NCBI GenBank assembly: GCA_964480445.1 | Contig: CAYZPB010000012.1 | Coordinates: forward strand, 1-21,706 | DNA: 21,706 bases | Origin: CAYZPB01 sp964480445 | GTDB lineage: Bacteria > Bacillota > Bacilli > Tepidibacillales > Tepidibacillaceae | Direction: 5' to 3' | Shown here: piece after piece, positions 1-8,800 of the stretch | Layout: each line of letters starts with the position of its first letter | Numbering within the stretch: the stretch's first letter is position 1 | Made by a program: the position numbers and the translations under genes | Notes under the pieces: model-generated | The model's input: the letters and a program-made list of their open reading frames with translations, nothing else | The model's database searches: none | Told to the model about the DNA's origin: nothing

Positions 1-1
1 C

Positions 2-229
2 TTGAAAAAAGATGTCGAGCATTTGAGCCAACAACTAGAAAGTGAAAAGAAAAAGTTTCTTGAGCAGTCAAAGGAATTAGAGGGGCTTAATAAGGAGTTC
101 GAAAAAGAAAAAACAGAGTTAAATAAACTAACTCAAAAAATGGAAGATTGTAAAGCAGCTCAAGAAGATGCAAAAGAGGCTGCCAAAGAGGCCAAGAAAG
201 AAGCTAGGCAAGAAGCTAAGAAAGAATAG
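2..229 (+). CDS. C-terminal part of a Lys/Glu-rich coiled-coil protein (5' truncated by the window edge)
   Basis: The frame is already open at the window edge. The first codon, TTG at 2-4, has no visible ribosome site, so this is most likely the 3' end of a longer gene. The 75 visible residues have almost no hydrophobic core residues beyond a leucine-spaced heptad pattern in the first 50 residues, and so should form a long charged alpha-helical coiled coil. The last 25 residues are a low-complexity Ala/Lys/Glu tail of AKEA/KKEA type. No membrane segment or catalytic motif is visible. A perfect 13-bp hairpin lies 41 bases after the stop. Function is not recognisable: it could be the tail of a surface, cytoskeletal or chromosome-associated protein. 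I am fairly sure that it is coding and unsure of everything else. Confidence 0.6.
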   Translation: MKKDVEHLSQQLESEKKKFLEQSKELEGLNKEFEKEKTELNKLTQKMEDCKAAQEDAKEAAKEAKKEARQEAKKE

Positions 230-270
230 AGAATTACTTAAATAAGATGATTATATAGTAGAATAGTTTT

Positions 271-300
271 AAGAAATACTACCTTAGGGTAGTATTTCTT
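271..300 (+). terminator. Hairpin terminator after the coiled-coil gene
   Basis: Perfect 13-bp inverted repeat AAGAAATACTACC (271-283) / GGTAGTATTTCTT (288-300) with a TTAG loop. The right arm ends in TTTCTT and the left arm is preceded by TTTT on the same strand. The U-tract is imperfect, but the position, 41 bases after a stop codon and before a new promoter, fits a transcription terminator. Confidence 0.65.
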
Positions 301-329
301 ATGAACTGCAGCAATGAGAGAGCAATTAA

Positions 330-359
330 TAGACAACTAGTTGTTTGTTATGTTATAAT
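330..359 (+). promoter_or_regulatory. Candidate promoter of the TetR-family gene with a palindromic operator in its spacer
   Basis: TAGACA (330-335) and a perfect TATAAT (354-359) are separated by 18 bp. The perfect 12-bp palindrome ACAACTAGTTGT (333-344) overlaps the -35 and fills the start of the spacer, a typical site for an autorepressing TetR protein. The -10 is 80 bases before the regulator's start codon. The sigma-A call is read by eye; the operator role is inference. Confidence 0.5.
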
Positions 360-380
360 TTGTAATTGAATCGTGTAACT

Positions 381-403
381 ACTATAAGTGAACTATAAGT
401 GAA
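381..403 (+). repeat. 11-bp tandem direct repeat in the TetR gene leader
   Basis: CTATAAGTGAA occurs twice back to back at 382-392 and 393-403. The 11-bp period is about one helical turn, so a protein could bind both copies on the same face. It lies in the transcribed leader downstream of the candidate -10. It may equally be a neutral slippage duplication. Confidence 0.7.
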
Positions 404-438
404 CGAATTGATGTTTGATAAATTAAGGAGGAGTAGCT

Positions 439-1065
439 ATGAGTGTTAGTAATACGGATTTACGAATTGTTCGCACAAAAGAATCAATTCGTGCTGCTCT
501 GGTGGACTTAATCGATGAAAAGAGCTTTGAAGCCGTTACCGTAAAGGATATTACTACTAAGGCGGGAATAAATCGCGGAACTTTCTATGCCCATTATCAA
601 GATAAGTGCGATTTGGTAGCGGAACATGGAGATGAAATAATATCAGAGCTGGCTAAAATTGCAAAACAGGGCATTCAAGATTTTATCGCAGGCACAGATC
701 CAGTTAATTCACACGGATTTCCACTTGCAGTTACTATCTTTGAATGTTTAAATAAAAATGCTGAGTTCCTCAGGGTAATGTTAGGACCTAAAGGAGATTT
801 GTCTTTTCAGACTAATTTAAAAGAGTTTATGTGGGAGACCTTATTTAGCAATGGGTCTGATGAGGCTGCCTTCAATAAGAAGAAAATGCTTGTGCCTGGC
901 GAATATTTGGTAGCCTATATTGCTTCTGCCCATATGGGAATAATTCAGCAATGGTTGGATACTGGCATGAAGGAATCTCCTGAGGAGATGGCGCGAATAC
1001 TTTTTACGTTAACAGTTGATGGGCCTTTCTATGCTGCTGGCGTAAAAAAACAAACTAGTATATAA
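439..1065 (+). CDS. TetR/AcrR-family transcriptional regulator
   Basis: This 208-aa protein has the usual TetR length. Residues about 8-55 form the N-terminal helix-turn-helix: a Thr-Lys-Glu-Ser-Ile-Arg-type first helix, a VTVKDITTKAGINRGTFY recognition segment, then the conserved YxHYQDKxxL turn. The rest is the all-helical ligand/dimer domain; its style resembles the DhaS-like C-terminal group common in Bacillota (TetR_C_8-like, from memory). The start has a strong site, AAGGAGGAG at 425-433. It lies 28 bases upstream of the activase gene in the same orientation and is probably its regulator. The palindrome at 333-344 in its own promoter suggests autoregulation. The ligand is unknown; an acyl-CoA or related metabolite would fit the neighbours but is inference. 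Confidence 0.9.
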   Translation: MSVSNTDLRIVRTKESIRAALVDLIDEKSFEAVTVKDITTKAGINRGTFYAHYQDKCDLVAEHGDEIISELAKIAKQGIQDFIAGTDPVNSHGFPLAVTIFECLNKNAEFLRVMLGPKGDLSFQTNLKEFMWETLFSNGSDEAAFNKKKMLVPGEYLVAYIASAHMGIIQQWLDTGMKESPEEMARILFTLTVDGPFYAAGVKKQTSI

Positions 1066-1078
1066 TTCATGAAATAAC

Positions 1079-1084
1079 GGAGGG
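1079..1084 (+). promoter_or_regulatory. Ribosome binding site that decides the activase start
   Basis: GGAGGG ends directly against an upstream ATG at 1085, which is too close for initiation. It lies 9 bases before the in-frame ATG at 1094, which is ideal. The second ATG is therefore taken as the start, and the protein then begins two residues before the GFDVGSTT phosphate-binding loop. Confidence 0.7.
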
Positions 1085-1093
1085 ATGGTCCTG

Positions 1094-4003
1094 ATGAGAA
1101 TTGGTTTTGACGTAGGCTCAACAACATTAAAGTGTGTTGTCCTTGATAATAAGGATAATATTATTTTTGAATCTTATGAGCGGCATTATTCAGAAATTAA
1201 CGAGAAAACTGCTGCTTTATTAACAAAAGTTATGACTGAATATGCGCAAGAAGAGAGCGTTAGCCTCGCTATTTCCGGTTCTGCGGGGATGGGGCTAGCT
1301 AATAGATGCAATATACCTTTTGTCCAAGAAGTATACGCTACACGCGTTTCCGTCTCTAAGGTAATACCTGAAGCTGACGTAGTAATAGAGCTAGGTGGAG
1401 AAGATGCGAAGATTTTATTTCTAACTAATAGTTTAGAGGTGCGAATGAATGGTTCCTGCGCCGGCGGTACTGGGGCTTTTATTGATCAGATGGCGACCTT
1501 GCTAGATATTAGCATTGATAAGATGGATGATTTAGCTTCTAAGCATGACAAAATCTATACTGTTGCTTCAAGATGCGGGGTTTTTGCTAAATCTGATGTG
1601 CAGCCGCTTCTAAATCAAGGGGCACGGAAAGAGGACGTTGCTGCCAGCATTTTTTACGCAGTAGTTAACCAGACAATTGGTGGCTTAGCGCAAGGGCGAG
1701 ACCTGGAAGGTAATATTGTTTATCTTGGGGGACCACTTACATTTATGCCGGAGCTGAGAAAAGCTTTTGATAACACGTTAAAAACAGAGGGGATTTATCC
1801 GGAAAACTCATTGTATTTTGTTGCCTTGGGAGCAGCTTTCATGTCAACTAAATCGGATAAAGTTAATCTTAAAGAGACAATTGAGTCAATACTAACAGTC
1901 GATGATGTGGATGGCTTTGTACATGGGAAACCTTTATTTGAAGACGAACAGGAATATGCAGATTTTGTGGAGCGACACCAGGAGAATAGTGTATTAACTG
2001 TGGATCCTACTGACTATAAAGGTAATGGGTACTTGGGTATCGATTCCGGTTCGACCACGATAAAAATGGTGCTTGTCGGTGAGGACGAGAATATTTTATA
2101 TTCACAGTATTTATCTAATCGAGGAAACCCGATTGAATTGGTAAAGGGATTTATTTCGGATATCTATAATTTATACCCGGATATTAATATAAAATCGAGT
2201 GCAGTAACTGGATATGGTGAGGAGATTGTTAAAAGTGCGTTCCAGATAGACTATGGGATTGTTGAAACTACGGCCCATTTTACTGGTGCCAAAAAGTTCC
2301 GACCAGATGTTGATTTTATTATAGATATTGGCGGGCAAGATATGAAGTGCTTTAAAATAAAGAATGGTATCGTTGATAATATTTTCTTGAATGAAGCATG
2401 CTCTTCGGGTTGCGGTTCATTTTTACAGACTTTTGCTGGAGCACTTAATTATGAAATTGAGGATTTTGCTAAGCTAGGAGTTTATGCTAAAAGCCCTGTC
2501 GATCTGGGTTCCAGATGTACAGTCTTTATGAACTCTTCAGTTAAGCAGGCACAGAAGGATGGAGCGACGATTGAAGATATTTCAGCAGGTCTTTCAGCTT
2601 CTGTAGTTAAAAATGCTATTTATAAGGTAATTAGAGCTGCATCCGCAAGAGATATGGGTGAACATATTGTGGTTCAAGGCGGCACCTTTTTAAATGATGC
2701 AGTCTTGAGAGCTTTTGAGCTGGAAATAGATAAGAATGTAATTAGACCAAATATTGCTGGATTAATGGGAGCCTATGGTGCTGCGCTATATGCGAAGACC
2801 TGGCAGAAGGATAGTTCTTCTATTTTAACTAAAGAAAGACTTGAATCCTTTACTCATAAGGCTGTGCCTACAAGCTGTGGTCTATGTAATAATAATTGTG
2901 GACTTACTATTAATACTTTTGATGGAAACAGAAGACATATCAGCGGGAATCGTTGTAGTAGACCGCTAGCTAAAACTAATGAGCTACCAGAATATAACCT
3001 TTACGATTATAAATTGGAGCTATTAAATAATTACCAGCCTGTTGCAGGTAGACGCGGAAAGATTGGTATTCCAATGGCGCTAAGTATGTATGAGTTCTTG
3101 CCTTTTTGGCATAAGTTTTTTACAGAATTAGAATTTGAGGTGGTTGTTTCGCCTGAATCAAATCGAGAGCTATATTTAAAGGGACAGCATACGATTCCAT
3201 CGGATACAATCTGTTATCCGGCAAAATTAGCTCATGGACATGTCGAATCTCTAATCGATGATGGGATAGATACAATTTTTTATCCATGTATGACTTATAA
3301 TTTAGATGAAGGATTAGGAGATAATCATTTTAACTGTCCGGTAGTAGCTTATTATCCAGAAGTTATTCAGGCAAATGTATCTAAAATTAAAGACGTTAAA
3401 TTTATCTATGATTATATCGGAATTCATCGACCGAAAGATTTTATTAAAAAGATACATGTTATTTTAAATAATCATGGTATAAACGTAACTTTAAATGAGG
3501 TTAAGCAGGCGACTGATCTGGCTTTTGAAGAACATTATGCTTATTTAGAAAAAATTAGAGAAAAAGGTAAAGAGTATATGAAGTTTGCTAAGGAGCACGA
3601 CTTACCAGTTATTATTTTAGCAAGTCGACCATACCATGCAGATCCTGATATTAATAAGGGTATCGATCGGGTAATATGTCAGTTAGGAGCTGTTGTTATA
3701 TCAGAGGATGCTATTATGGGAGATGTAGACAAGTTTAAAACAAATGTACTTAATCAATGGACATATCATTCTCGACTATTTGCGGCGGCGCGTTATATAG
3801 CTGACAAACCAAAGATGAACTTAGTGCAGCTTGTCTCCTTTGGTTGTGGTCTCGACGCTATATCTACTGATGAGGTAAGAGAAATTTTAGAAAAAGAAGA
3901 TAAGATATATACGCAGATTAAGATAGATGAAATAACGAATCTTGGCGCAGTAAAAATAAGGCTTCGTAGTTTGATGGAAGCACTGAACCAAGGGAAGGAG
4001 TGA
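1094..4003 (+). CDS. Tandem BadF/BadG/HgdC-type acyl-CoA dehydratase activase with DUF2229-like region
   Basis: This 969-aa protein contains two ASKHA-fold activase domains in series. Domain 1 (about 1-260) has the DVGSTT loop at 6-11, a GGEDAK motif and C122 and C161. Domain 2 (about 313-580) has DSGSTT, GGQDMK, C436 and C475. In HgdC-type activators two cysteines per subunit hold a [4Fe-4S] cluster at the dimer interface and pass an electron to the dehydratase using ATP. Here both domains keep the pair at the same 39-residue spacing, so one chain could form a pseudo-dimer with one cluster. A four-Cys motif follows (C595, C598, C602, C621), then a DUF2229-like domain (about 650-960). No true 2-hydroxyacyl-CoA dehydratase alpha/beta pair is visible nearby. 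The physiological substrate of this family is unknown to me. The gene continues into its partner, which starts 4 bases after the stop. Confidence 0.9.
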   Translation: MRIGFDVGSTTLKCVVLDNKDNIIFESYERHYSEINEKTAALLTKVMTEYAQEESVSLAISGSAGMGLANRCNIPFVQEVYATRVSVSKVIPEADVVIELGGEDAKILFLTNSLEVRMNGSCAGGTGAFIDQMATLLDISIDKMDDLASKHDKIYTVASRCGVFAKSDVQPLLNQGARKEDVAASIFYAVVNQTIGGLAQGRDLEGNIVYLGGPLTFMPELRKAFDNTLKTEGIYPENSLYFVALGAAFMSTKSDKVNLKETIESILTVDDVDGFVHGKPLFEDEQEYADFVERHQENSVLTVDPTDYKGNGYLGIDSGSTTIKMVLVGEDENILYSQYLSNRGNPIELVKGFISDIYNLYPDINIKSSAVTGYGEEIVKSAFQIDYGIVETTAHFTGAKKFRPDVDFIIDIGGQDMKCFKIKNGIVDNIFLNEACSSGCGSFLQTFAGALNYEIEDFAKLGVYAKSPVDLGSRCTVFMNSSVKQAQKDGATIEDISAGLSASVVKNAIYKVIRAASARDMGEHIVVQGGTFLNDAVLRAFELEIDKNVIRPNIAGLMGAYGAALYAKTWQKDSSSILTKERLESFTHKAVPTSCGLCNNNCGLTINTFDGNRRHISGNRCSRPLAKTNELPEYNLYDYKLELLNNYQPVAGRRGKIGIPMALSMYEFLPFWHKFFTELEFEVVVSPESNRELYLKGQHTIPSDTICYPAKLAHGHVESLIDDGIDTIFYPCMTYNLDEGLGDNHFNCPVVAYYPEVIQANVSKIKDVKFIYDYIGIHRPKDFIKKIHVILNNHGINVTLNEVKQATDLAFEEHYAYLEKIREKGKEYMKFAKEHDLPVIILASRPYHADPDINKGIDRVICQLGAVVISEDAIMGDVDKFKTNVLNQWTYHSRLFAAARYIADKPKMNLVQLVSFGCGLDAISTDEVREILEKEDKIYTQIKIDEITNLGAVKIRLRSLMEALNQGKE

Positions 4004-4007
4004 AGAA

Positions 4008-5327
4008 GTGCACAAAGAGAAGACGATTTTAATTCCACAAATGCTACCGATTCATTTTGCCATCATTATGAATGTATTTAGAGAGGATGGCTATAATATA
4101 GAAATCCTTGATGAGGAGGGGCCAGAAGTTGTACACGAAGGCTTGATGGCGGTCCACAATGACACCTGCTATCCTGCACTTTTGACAACAGGTCAGATGA
4201 TGCACGCCTTAAAAAGTGGCAAATACGATGTCGATAATGTAGCACTTCTGATGACGCAAACTGGTGGTGGCTGTCGTGCTTCCAACTATGTCTATTTAAT
4301 AAGAAAGGCACTTAAAAATATGGGGATGGAGCAGGTTCCGGTATTAGCACTCCACCTAGGAACTTTAGGGAGAAGTGGTGGCTTTAATCTAAGCTTGCCG
4401 ATGGTGAGAAAAGCGGTAATCGCAGCTACCTATGGTGATTTGCTAATGCATTTAAGTAATCAAGTAAAACCATATGAAGTGAACAAGGGTGAACATCAAG
4501 AAGTTATTGATTATTGGGTTCAATACTTAGAAGATCATAAAAATAGGGTTTACAAGCCCTCTCAGATCCAGAAGACATTAAACGAGATCGTAAAGTCTTT
4601 TGCAGAGATAGAGATAGTAAAGACTAATAAAACAAAAGTGGGAATAGTTGGCGAGATTTATATCAAATTTTCAGCCCTGGGAAATAATCACCTTGAAGAT
4701 TTTCTAGCAGAAGAAGATTGCGAAGTAATGCTCCCAACACTGATGAGTTTTTTAATGTATTGCTTAAGCAATCCTGTAGAAGATGTGAATCTTTATGGCG
4801 GGTCAAAAGTTAGACAAGTAGGGGCAGATTTTCTGCTTAAATATTTAATTAGTTATGAAACGAAGTTTATTAAGGCAATCGAAAACCACAGTACTTTCTT
4901 GCCGCCTACCCGCTTTAGAGAGGTACATTCTTTAGTCGACGGCGTTATTGGTCATGGCTGCAAAATGGGTGAGGGATGGATTCTAACAGCTGACATGGTT
5001 GATTTAATCAAAAATGGCTATGAAAACATTATCTGCGCTCAACCTTTTGGTTGCTTACCAAATCATATTGCAGGAAAAGGCATGATTAGAAAAATAAAAG
5101 AACTTTACCCAGCTGCTAATATAGTTCCTATTGATTACGATCCTGGTGCTACTAAGGTTAATCAGGAAAATAGGATTAAGTTAATGCTGGCGGTTGCTAG
5201 AGAGAATGAAGAACCAAGTGCAGAACTGGTGGAAACAGAAACTACTGAAAAGAAATCTAAAGTTAAGCAGCTAAAAACTGCTACTAAACAGCCTGAGGAT
5301 CTACCTAGCGTTTCAAGCAAATATTAG
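4008..5327 (+). CDS. HgdB-like protein, partner of the tandem activase
   Basis: This 439-aa protein starts at GTG, with AAGGGAAGGAG immediately upstream inside the end of the activase gene, so translation is probably coupled. It looks like the C-terminal part of the large (about 1,400 aa) activase-related proteins of Bacillota and resembles the 2-hydroxyacyl-CoA dehydratase D/beta fold. Conserved-looking Cys motifs are HNDTCYP (C54), GGGCRASNY (C89), HGCKMGEGW (C318) and PFGCLPNH (C349), which could ligate an Fe-S cluster. The last 40 or so residues are a Lys/Glu/Thr-rich, probably disordered tail. The gene is in the +1 frame relative to the activase gene, and the two frames overlap as open sequence from 3987, so a frameshift origin or product must be considered. 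A strong terminator follows. Confidence 0.85.
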   Translation: MHKEKTILIPQMLPIHFAIIMNVFREDGYNIEILDEEGPEVVHEGLMAVHNDTCYPALLTTGQMMHALKSGKYDVDNVALLMTQTGGGCRASNYVYLIRKALKNMGMEQVPVLALHLGTLGRSGGFNLSLPMVRKAVIAATYGDLLMHLSNQVKPYEVNKGEHQEVIDYWVQYLEDHKNRVYKPSQIQKTLNEIVKSFAEIEIVKTNKTKVGIVGEIYIKFSALGNNHLEDFLAEEDCEVMLPTLMSFLMYCLSNPVEDVNLYGGSKVRQVGADFLLKYLISYETKFIKAIENHSTFLPPTRFREVHSLVDGVIGHGCKMGEGWILTADMVDLIKNGYENIICAQPFGCLPNHIAGKGMIRKIKELYPAANIVPIDYDPGATKVNQENRIKLMLAVARENEEPSAELVETETTEKKSKVKQLKTATKQPEDLPSVSSKY

Positions 5328-5344
5328 AATATTTAACTTCTGAG

Positions 5345-5380
5345 AGCATAGTCGATAGTAATATCGATTATGCTTTTTTT
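5345..5380 (+). terminator. Rho-independent terminator of the TetR-activase unit
   Basis: A 13-bp stem (5345-5357 with 5362-5374, one G-T pair) with a GTAA loop is followed by an unbroken run of seven T (5374-5380). It begins 17 bases after the HgdB-like gene stop. This is a textbook intrinsic terminator on the + strand. Confidence 0.9.
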
Positions 5381-5429
5381 ATTGTTTAAAATAAAAAGGT
5401 ATTTGCGTTTGACTGTCGAATATAAAGAG

Positions 5430-5454
5430 TAAGTAAAAGCTTAATTTTTACTTA
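5430..5454 (+). repeat. 9-bp inverted repeat upstream of the SSB gene
   Basis: TAAGTAAAA (5430-5438) and TTTTACTTA (5446-5454) are perfect arms around a 7-base loop, 10 bases before the AGGAG ribosome site. A possible -35 TTGACT (5409-5414) lies upstream but has no convincing -10 at 17 bp, so I do not call the promoter. The repeat may be an operator or a leader hairpin. Confidence 0.5.
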
Positions 5455-5476
5455 GAATATATTTAGGAGTGGTTTG

Positions 5477-5809
5477 ATGTTAACGGTTGCTTTATTAGGA
5501 AGGATTGTATTTGACTTAGAGTTAAGAGAGGTTGGGGAGAACAAGGATAAAAAAGTAATAAATAATCGTCTCGCAGTCTCGGTTGGTAAGGATAGGACAA
5601 CCTTTATTGATTTTGAGGTTTGGAATAATACTGCTGAGTTAATTGACAAGTATTATTCGAAAGGGAATGAAGTTTTATTTGAGGGACAATTAATAAATAA
5701 AATAAAAAAACGTGATGAATTAGAGTATGAGACAGTTGCATTTCAGGTTGATCGTGTAATCTTCACCTATGGGAACAAACGTAAAGAAGAGAAAACAGCA
5801 AAGGAATAG
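5477..5809 (+). CDS. ssb: Single-stranded DNA-binding protein, short form without acidic tip
   Basis: This 110-aa protein is a single OB fold. The segments VALLGRIVFDLELR, NNRLAVSVG, FIDFEVWNNTAELIDKYYSKGNEVLFEGQL and the final VDRVIF strand follow the bacterial SSB pattern. ATG at 5477 is preferred because AGGAG (5465-5469) lies 7 bases upstream; a TTG at 5474 adds one residue. The chain ends in a basic/acidic KRKEEKTAKE stretch directly after the OB fold. It lacks the disordered linker and the DDDIPF-type acidic tip with which housekeeping SSB recruits repair and replication partners. It therefore resembles short accessory SSBs (competence or mobile-element type) rather than the essential copy. 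The sequence is divergent, so the family call is good but the role is uncertain. Confidence 0.8.
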   Translation: MLTVALLGRIVFDLELREVGENKDKKVINNRLAVSVGKDRTTFIDFEVWNNTAELIDKYYSKGNEVLFEGQLINKIKKRDELEYETVAFQVDRVIFTYGNKRKEEKTAKE

Positions 5810-5816
5810 AAACCAA

Positions 5817-8800
5817 ATGTATAAGCGCTTTTCACTGCTTATTGTTCTATGTTTTATTATTTGCATAATAGATGTATCGGCTGCCAGCTATCAGGGTGGT
5901 AATCAGTTGGTTAGCGAAGAAAATTGGGAGCAATATAAAGAAGCCGAACTTTTGATGTCTAATCTCCCGTATTATATTTTAGATAATTATGGGAACCAAC
6001 ATTATTTTAATCGTGAATTATGGGAGAACCGTTCACTAATTGTTTATGGTGATTATAGTTCAATTTACCCAAATGATTTTAAAGCGGCGACACAGAACGC
6101 AACGGGAATTGCTTATTATAATGGTGGTGAATATCGTTATCACGGCTATAGTCAAAATGGAAGCAAGTTAAATAATTTAGAGTTTCCTGATGATGCAGTT
6201 GGTAATAATAATCTATTAACGCGCAACTGGATTTTTCAGCCTTGGCAAACAACTAGCTTTGCTCAACCAGTCTTTAAAAATTTTGTTGGGATAAGTCCAA
6301 GCATCTACAATTCAACTGCGATTAATAATAGTAATACTCTGGAAGGTAGCTTAGTAGCAAAATGGATCAACCAGAGTGTGGATTTTATCCGCAAGGGAAC
6401 GCAGAATGGTCGAGACAGCACAAGTAATCTTGATCCTCTACATTATATTAATATCGATTCCGTGCCCTCAGCCTACAGTAGTGGGCAAGGCACAATGCTC
6501 CACTTGGCAAACAACAATAAAATATATTATCAGAGTTTTCCGATCGATCGCTATCAGAAGGAAGCGACCGAGATTACTGCCTCGATTGCTGAAATAGCTA
6601 CGGTTGCTATCTCAGAAGCTGGTAACATAAGCTTAGAAATACTTGTTAATGCTCAGATTAATGATGAGGCCTATATTAATAACGGTATTTTAGAATCCAT
6701 CTATTACACACGTAAAGATATTTCTGAGTGGAATTTCACTTTGAAAAATAGTCTAACCAGCATCGACTTATTTGCCAAGGGCTTTGCTCGAGACAAAAAC
6801 AAGACAGCTTATTATCTTTTTCAACTGGAGCTACCAAGAGCTAGTTATCAGGACATGCTAGATAGCAATAATAGTATTAATTTACACTTTTTATTGGAAG
6901 CCGAAGCCGTTTACGCAACTAACGATACTGGCAGAGCAGATGCAACTGCTAACAAAATAATTACTGGAGCAATTGATTCTGAGCTGTTAATTGAAGCTAA
7001 TAAGGGAGTGAGCTTCAATGTAAGGGCGCCATCACAGATCTTAGATGTTGATCGATTTGCCCTTACACTTTGGGAAAACGATATTTCTGCAGCTGTTGAG
7101 AAATACGTTGAGATTAACGGAAGACGTTTAGATGCAAATGAGCAGCAGCTTTTTCTTACTGGAAATTACCAATTTCCAAAAATAAGAGAGGATCGCATTT
7201 ATAATTATTCGATCAATTATCTTAATGCCCTCAGCGAACGCTTTTATTATAAGTCAGCAGTTATAGTCTATGATTCGGTTCCCCATGCTCAGATTAGGCT
7301 TGCAGGTGATTTCAAAGAGAATCGAAGTATTCGTGTCACCGCTGATGAAACGATTAGCTCTAGCTATTTGCAGTCGCGAACGCCAATTACAATTCGCAAA
7401 TTTAAAATAACAAGTAGCTCAGGAGAGCCGCTGTACTATGGAATCAACAATAATCGACTCAAAGAATTTCTTAGCAAAAGCTCTGACGAAATTATCATTG
7501 AAATAGTTGTGGAGAGTCAATACGGTGCACGAGAATACCAGATCAATCTCTTTATATCTCCAGATTATCCCCCAGATATTATTGCTTATGTCTGGAAGAA
7601 TCTGTTGGCAAGAGGTGAGGGGCTGGATTTAATCTGTGAAGCTAACTCACTTGATGGCGACAGCATTGCCGAACTAAATTATGAGATTTATTATCAGTCT
7701 GCTGTTGGTATTTTGGAGCTTGTGGCAAGTGGACCCTATGATGACACGTTTAATTATACGCCAGAACAGCTGGGTAGCTACAAAATAGTTTTTACAGCCA
7801 CTGAAGAGTTTGGCGAAGCAACTATAGATGATCATATCTCTGCTAGCGACTATCAGCAGACGCTGATTGAGCGAGAATTCTTTGTTGATAATCTAGTTCC
7901 TGTTACTAAACTTTTTACCGACATTGAAGGGACATTACCAACTGTTGAACTGACTATCTTACTAGATGAGGAACTTGATGGGGAGACAAGAAATTTTTTA
8001 AAGGATTCGCGGATTGAACTAATAAATAGTTTCCGACGTAAGGGAGTTAATGCGCTGATTGAGTTTTGGGACCTAAAGACTTATGTTTCAGAGCAGACAG
8101 CCTATAAGAGCCTTGCAACGGGTACCGCTTATCCCCCTGCAAGTTATTACTACTTGGAAAACGGTTATAGTGGAACACTAACTCGTACCACTGTACATAA
8201 TTACCCCTACACTGTGGATGAAGGCTCATATCATTCATTTACCGACAGCTTCACTGTAACTTCAGCAGGGGATGGTTATAGCTACTCAGTCTATTATAAG
8301 GGAGTCTGGCAATCTGGACATAATACCGATACGCCAACTTTACTATATTATGATGCAGATGGTTATTCTGGTTATCTATATAAAGATTCCGCCTGGCAAA
8401 GTGGTAAAGATACTGTTGTTGTCGGAGATTACATGTATGTGACGATTTACTATACAGCATTTTACTCTGGTGTTGTGACCCGCAACTGGCAAGAATGGGT
8501 GCCTAGATATGTAACGGTTAACGATTATTATGGGAATTATGCTGGATTAGTTACTAATGAAATAAAGCAGAATTTTATTCTTGATCTAATTGATGAAAGC
8601 GGCAAATATTTAATATACTTCACAGATGAGCAGGTTAATAATGTTCTTGACTATGAAAAAATATGTGAGCAGCTTCCAGCAGCACCATCAATTCTTGTTG
8701 GAGGGCCTCAAAGTGCAAGCCAGTTAGCGACAGATTATTTTATAGAAAACAATGCTGATAATACTGCAATAATTGATCAATTGATTAAAATTGTTAGCGA

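Noticed and set aside
5769..5816. Longer start for the secreted protein, overlapping ssb
   Set aside because: No ribosome site, 41-base overlap, and it would put 16 charged residues before the signal peptide.
7939..8076. Classical von Willebrand A domain with MIDAS site in the secreted protein
   Set aside because: The strand pattern fits loosely, but DEELDG does not match DxSxS, so only a possible A-like fold is reported.
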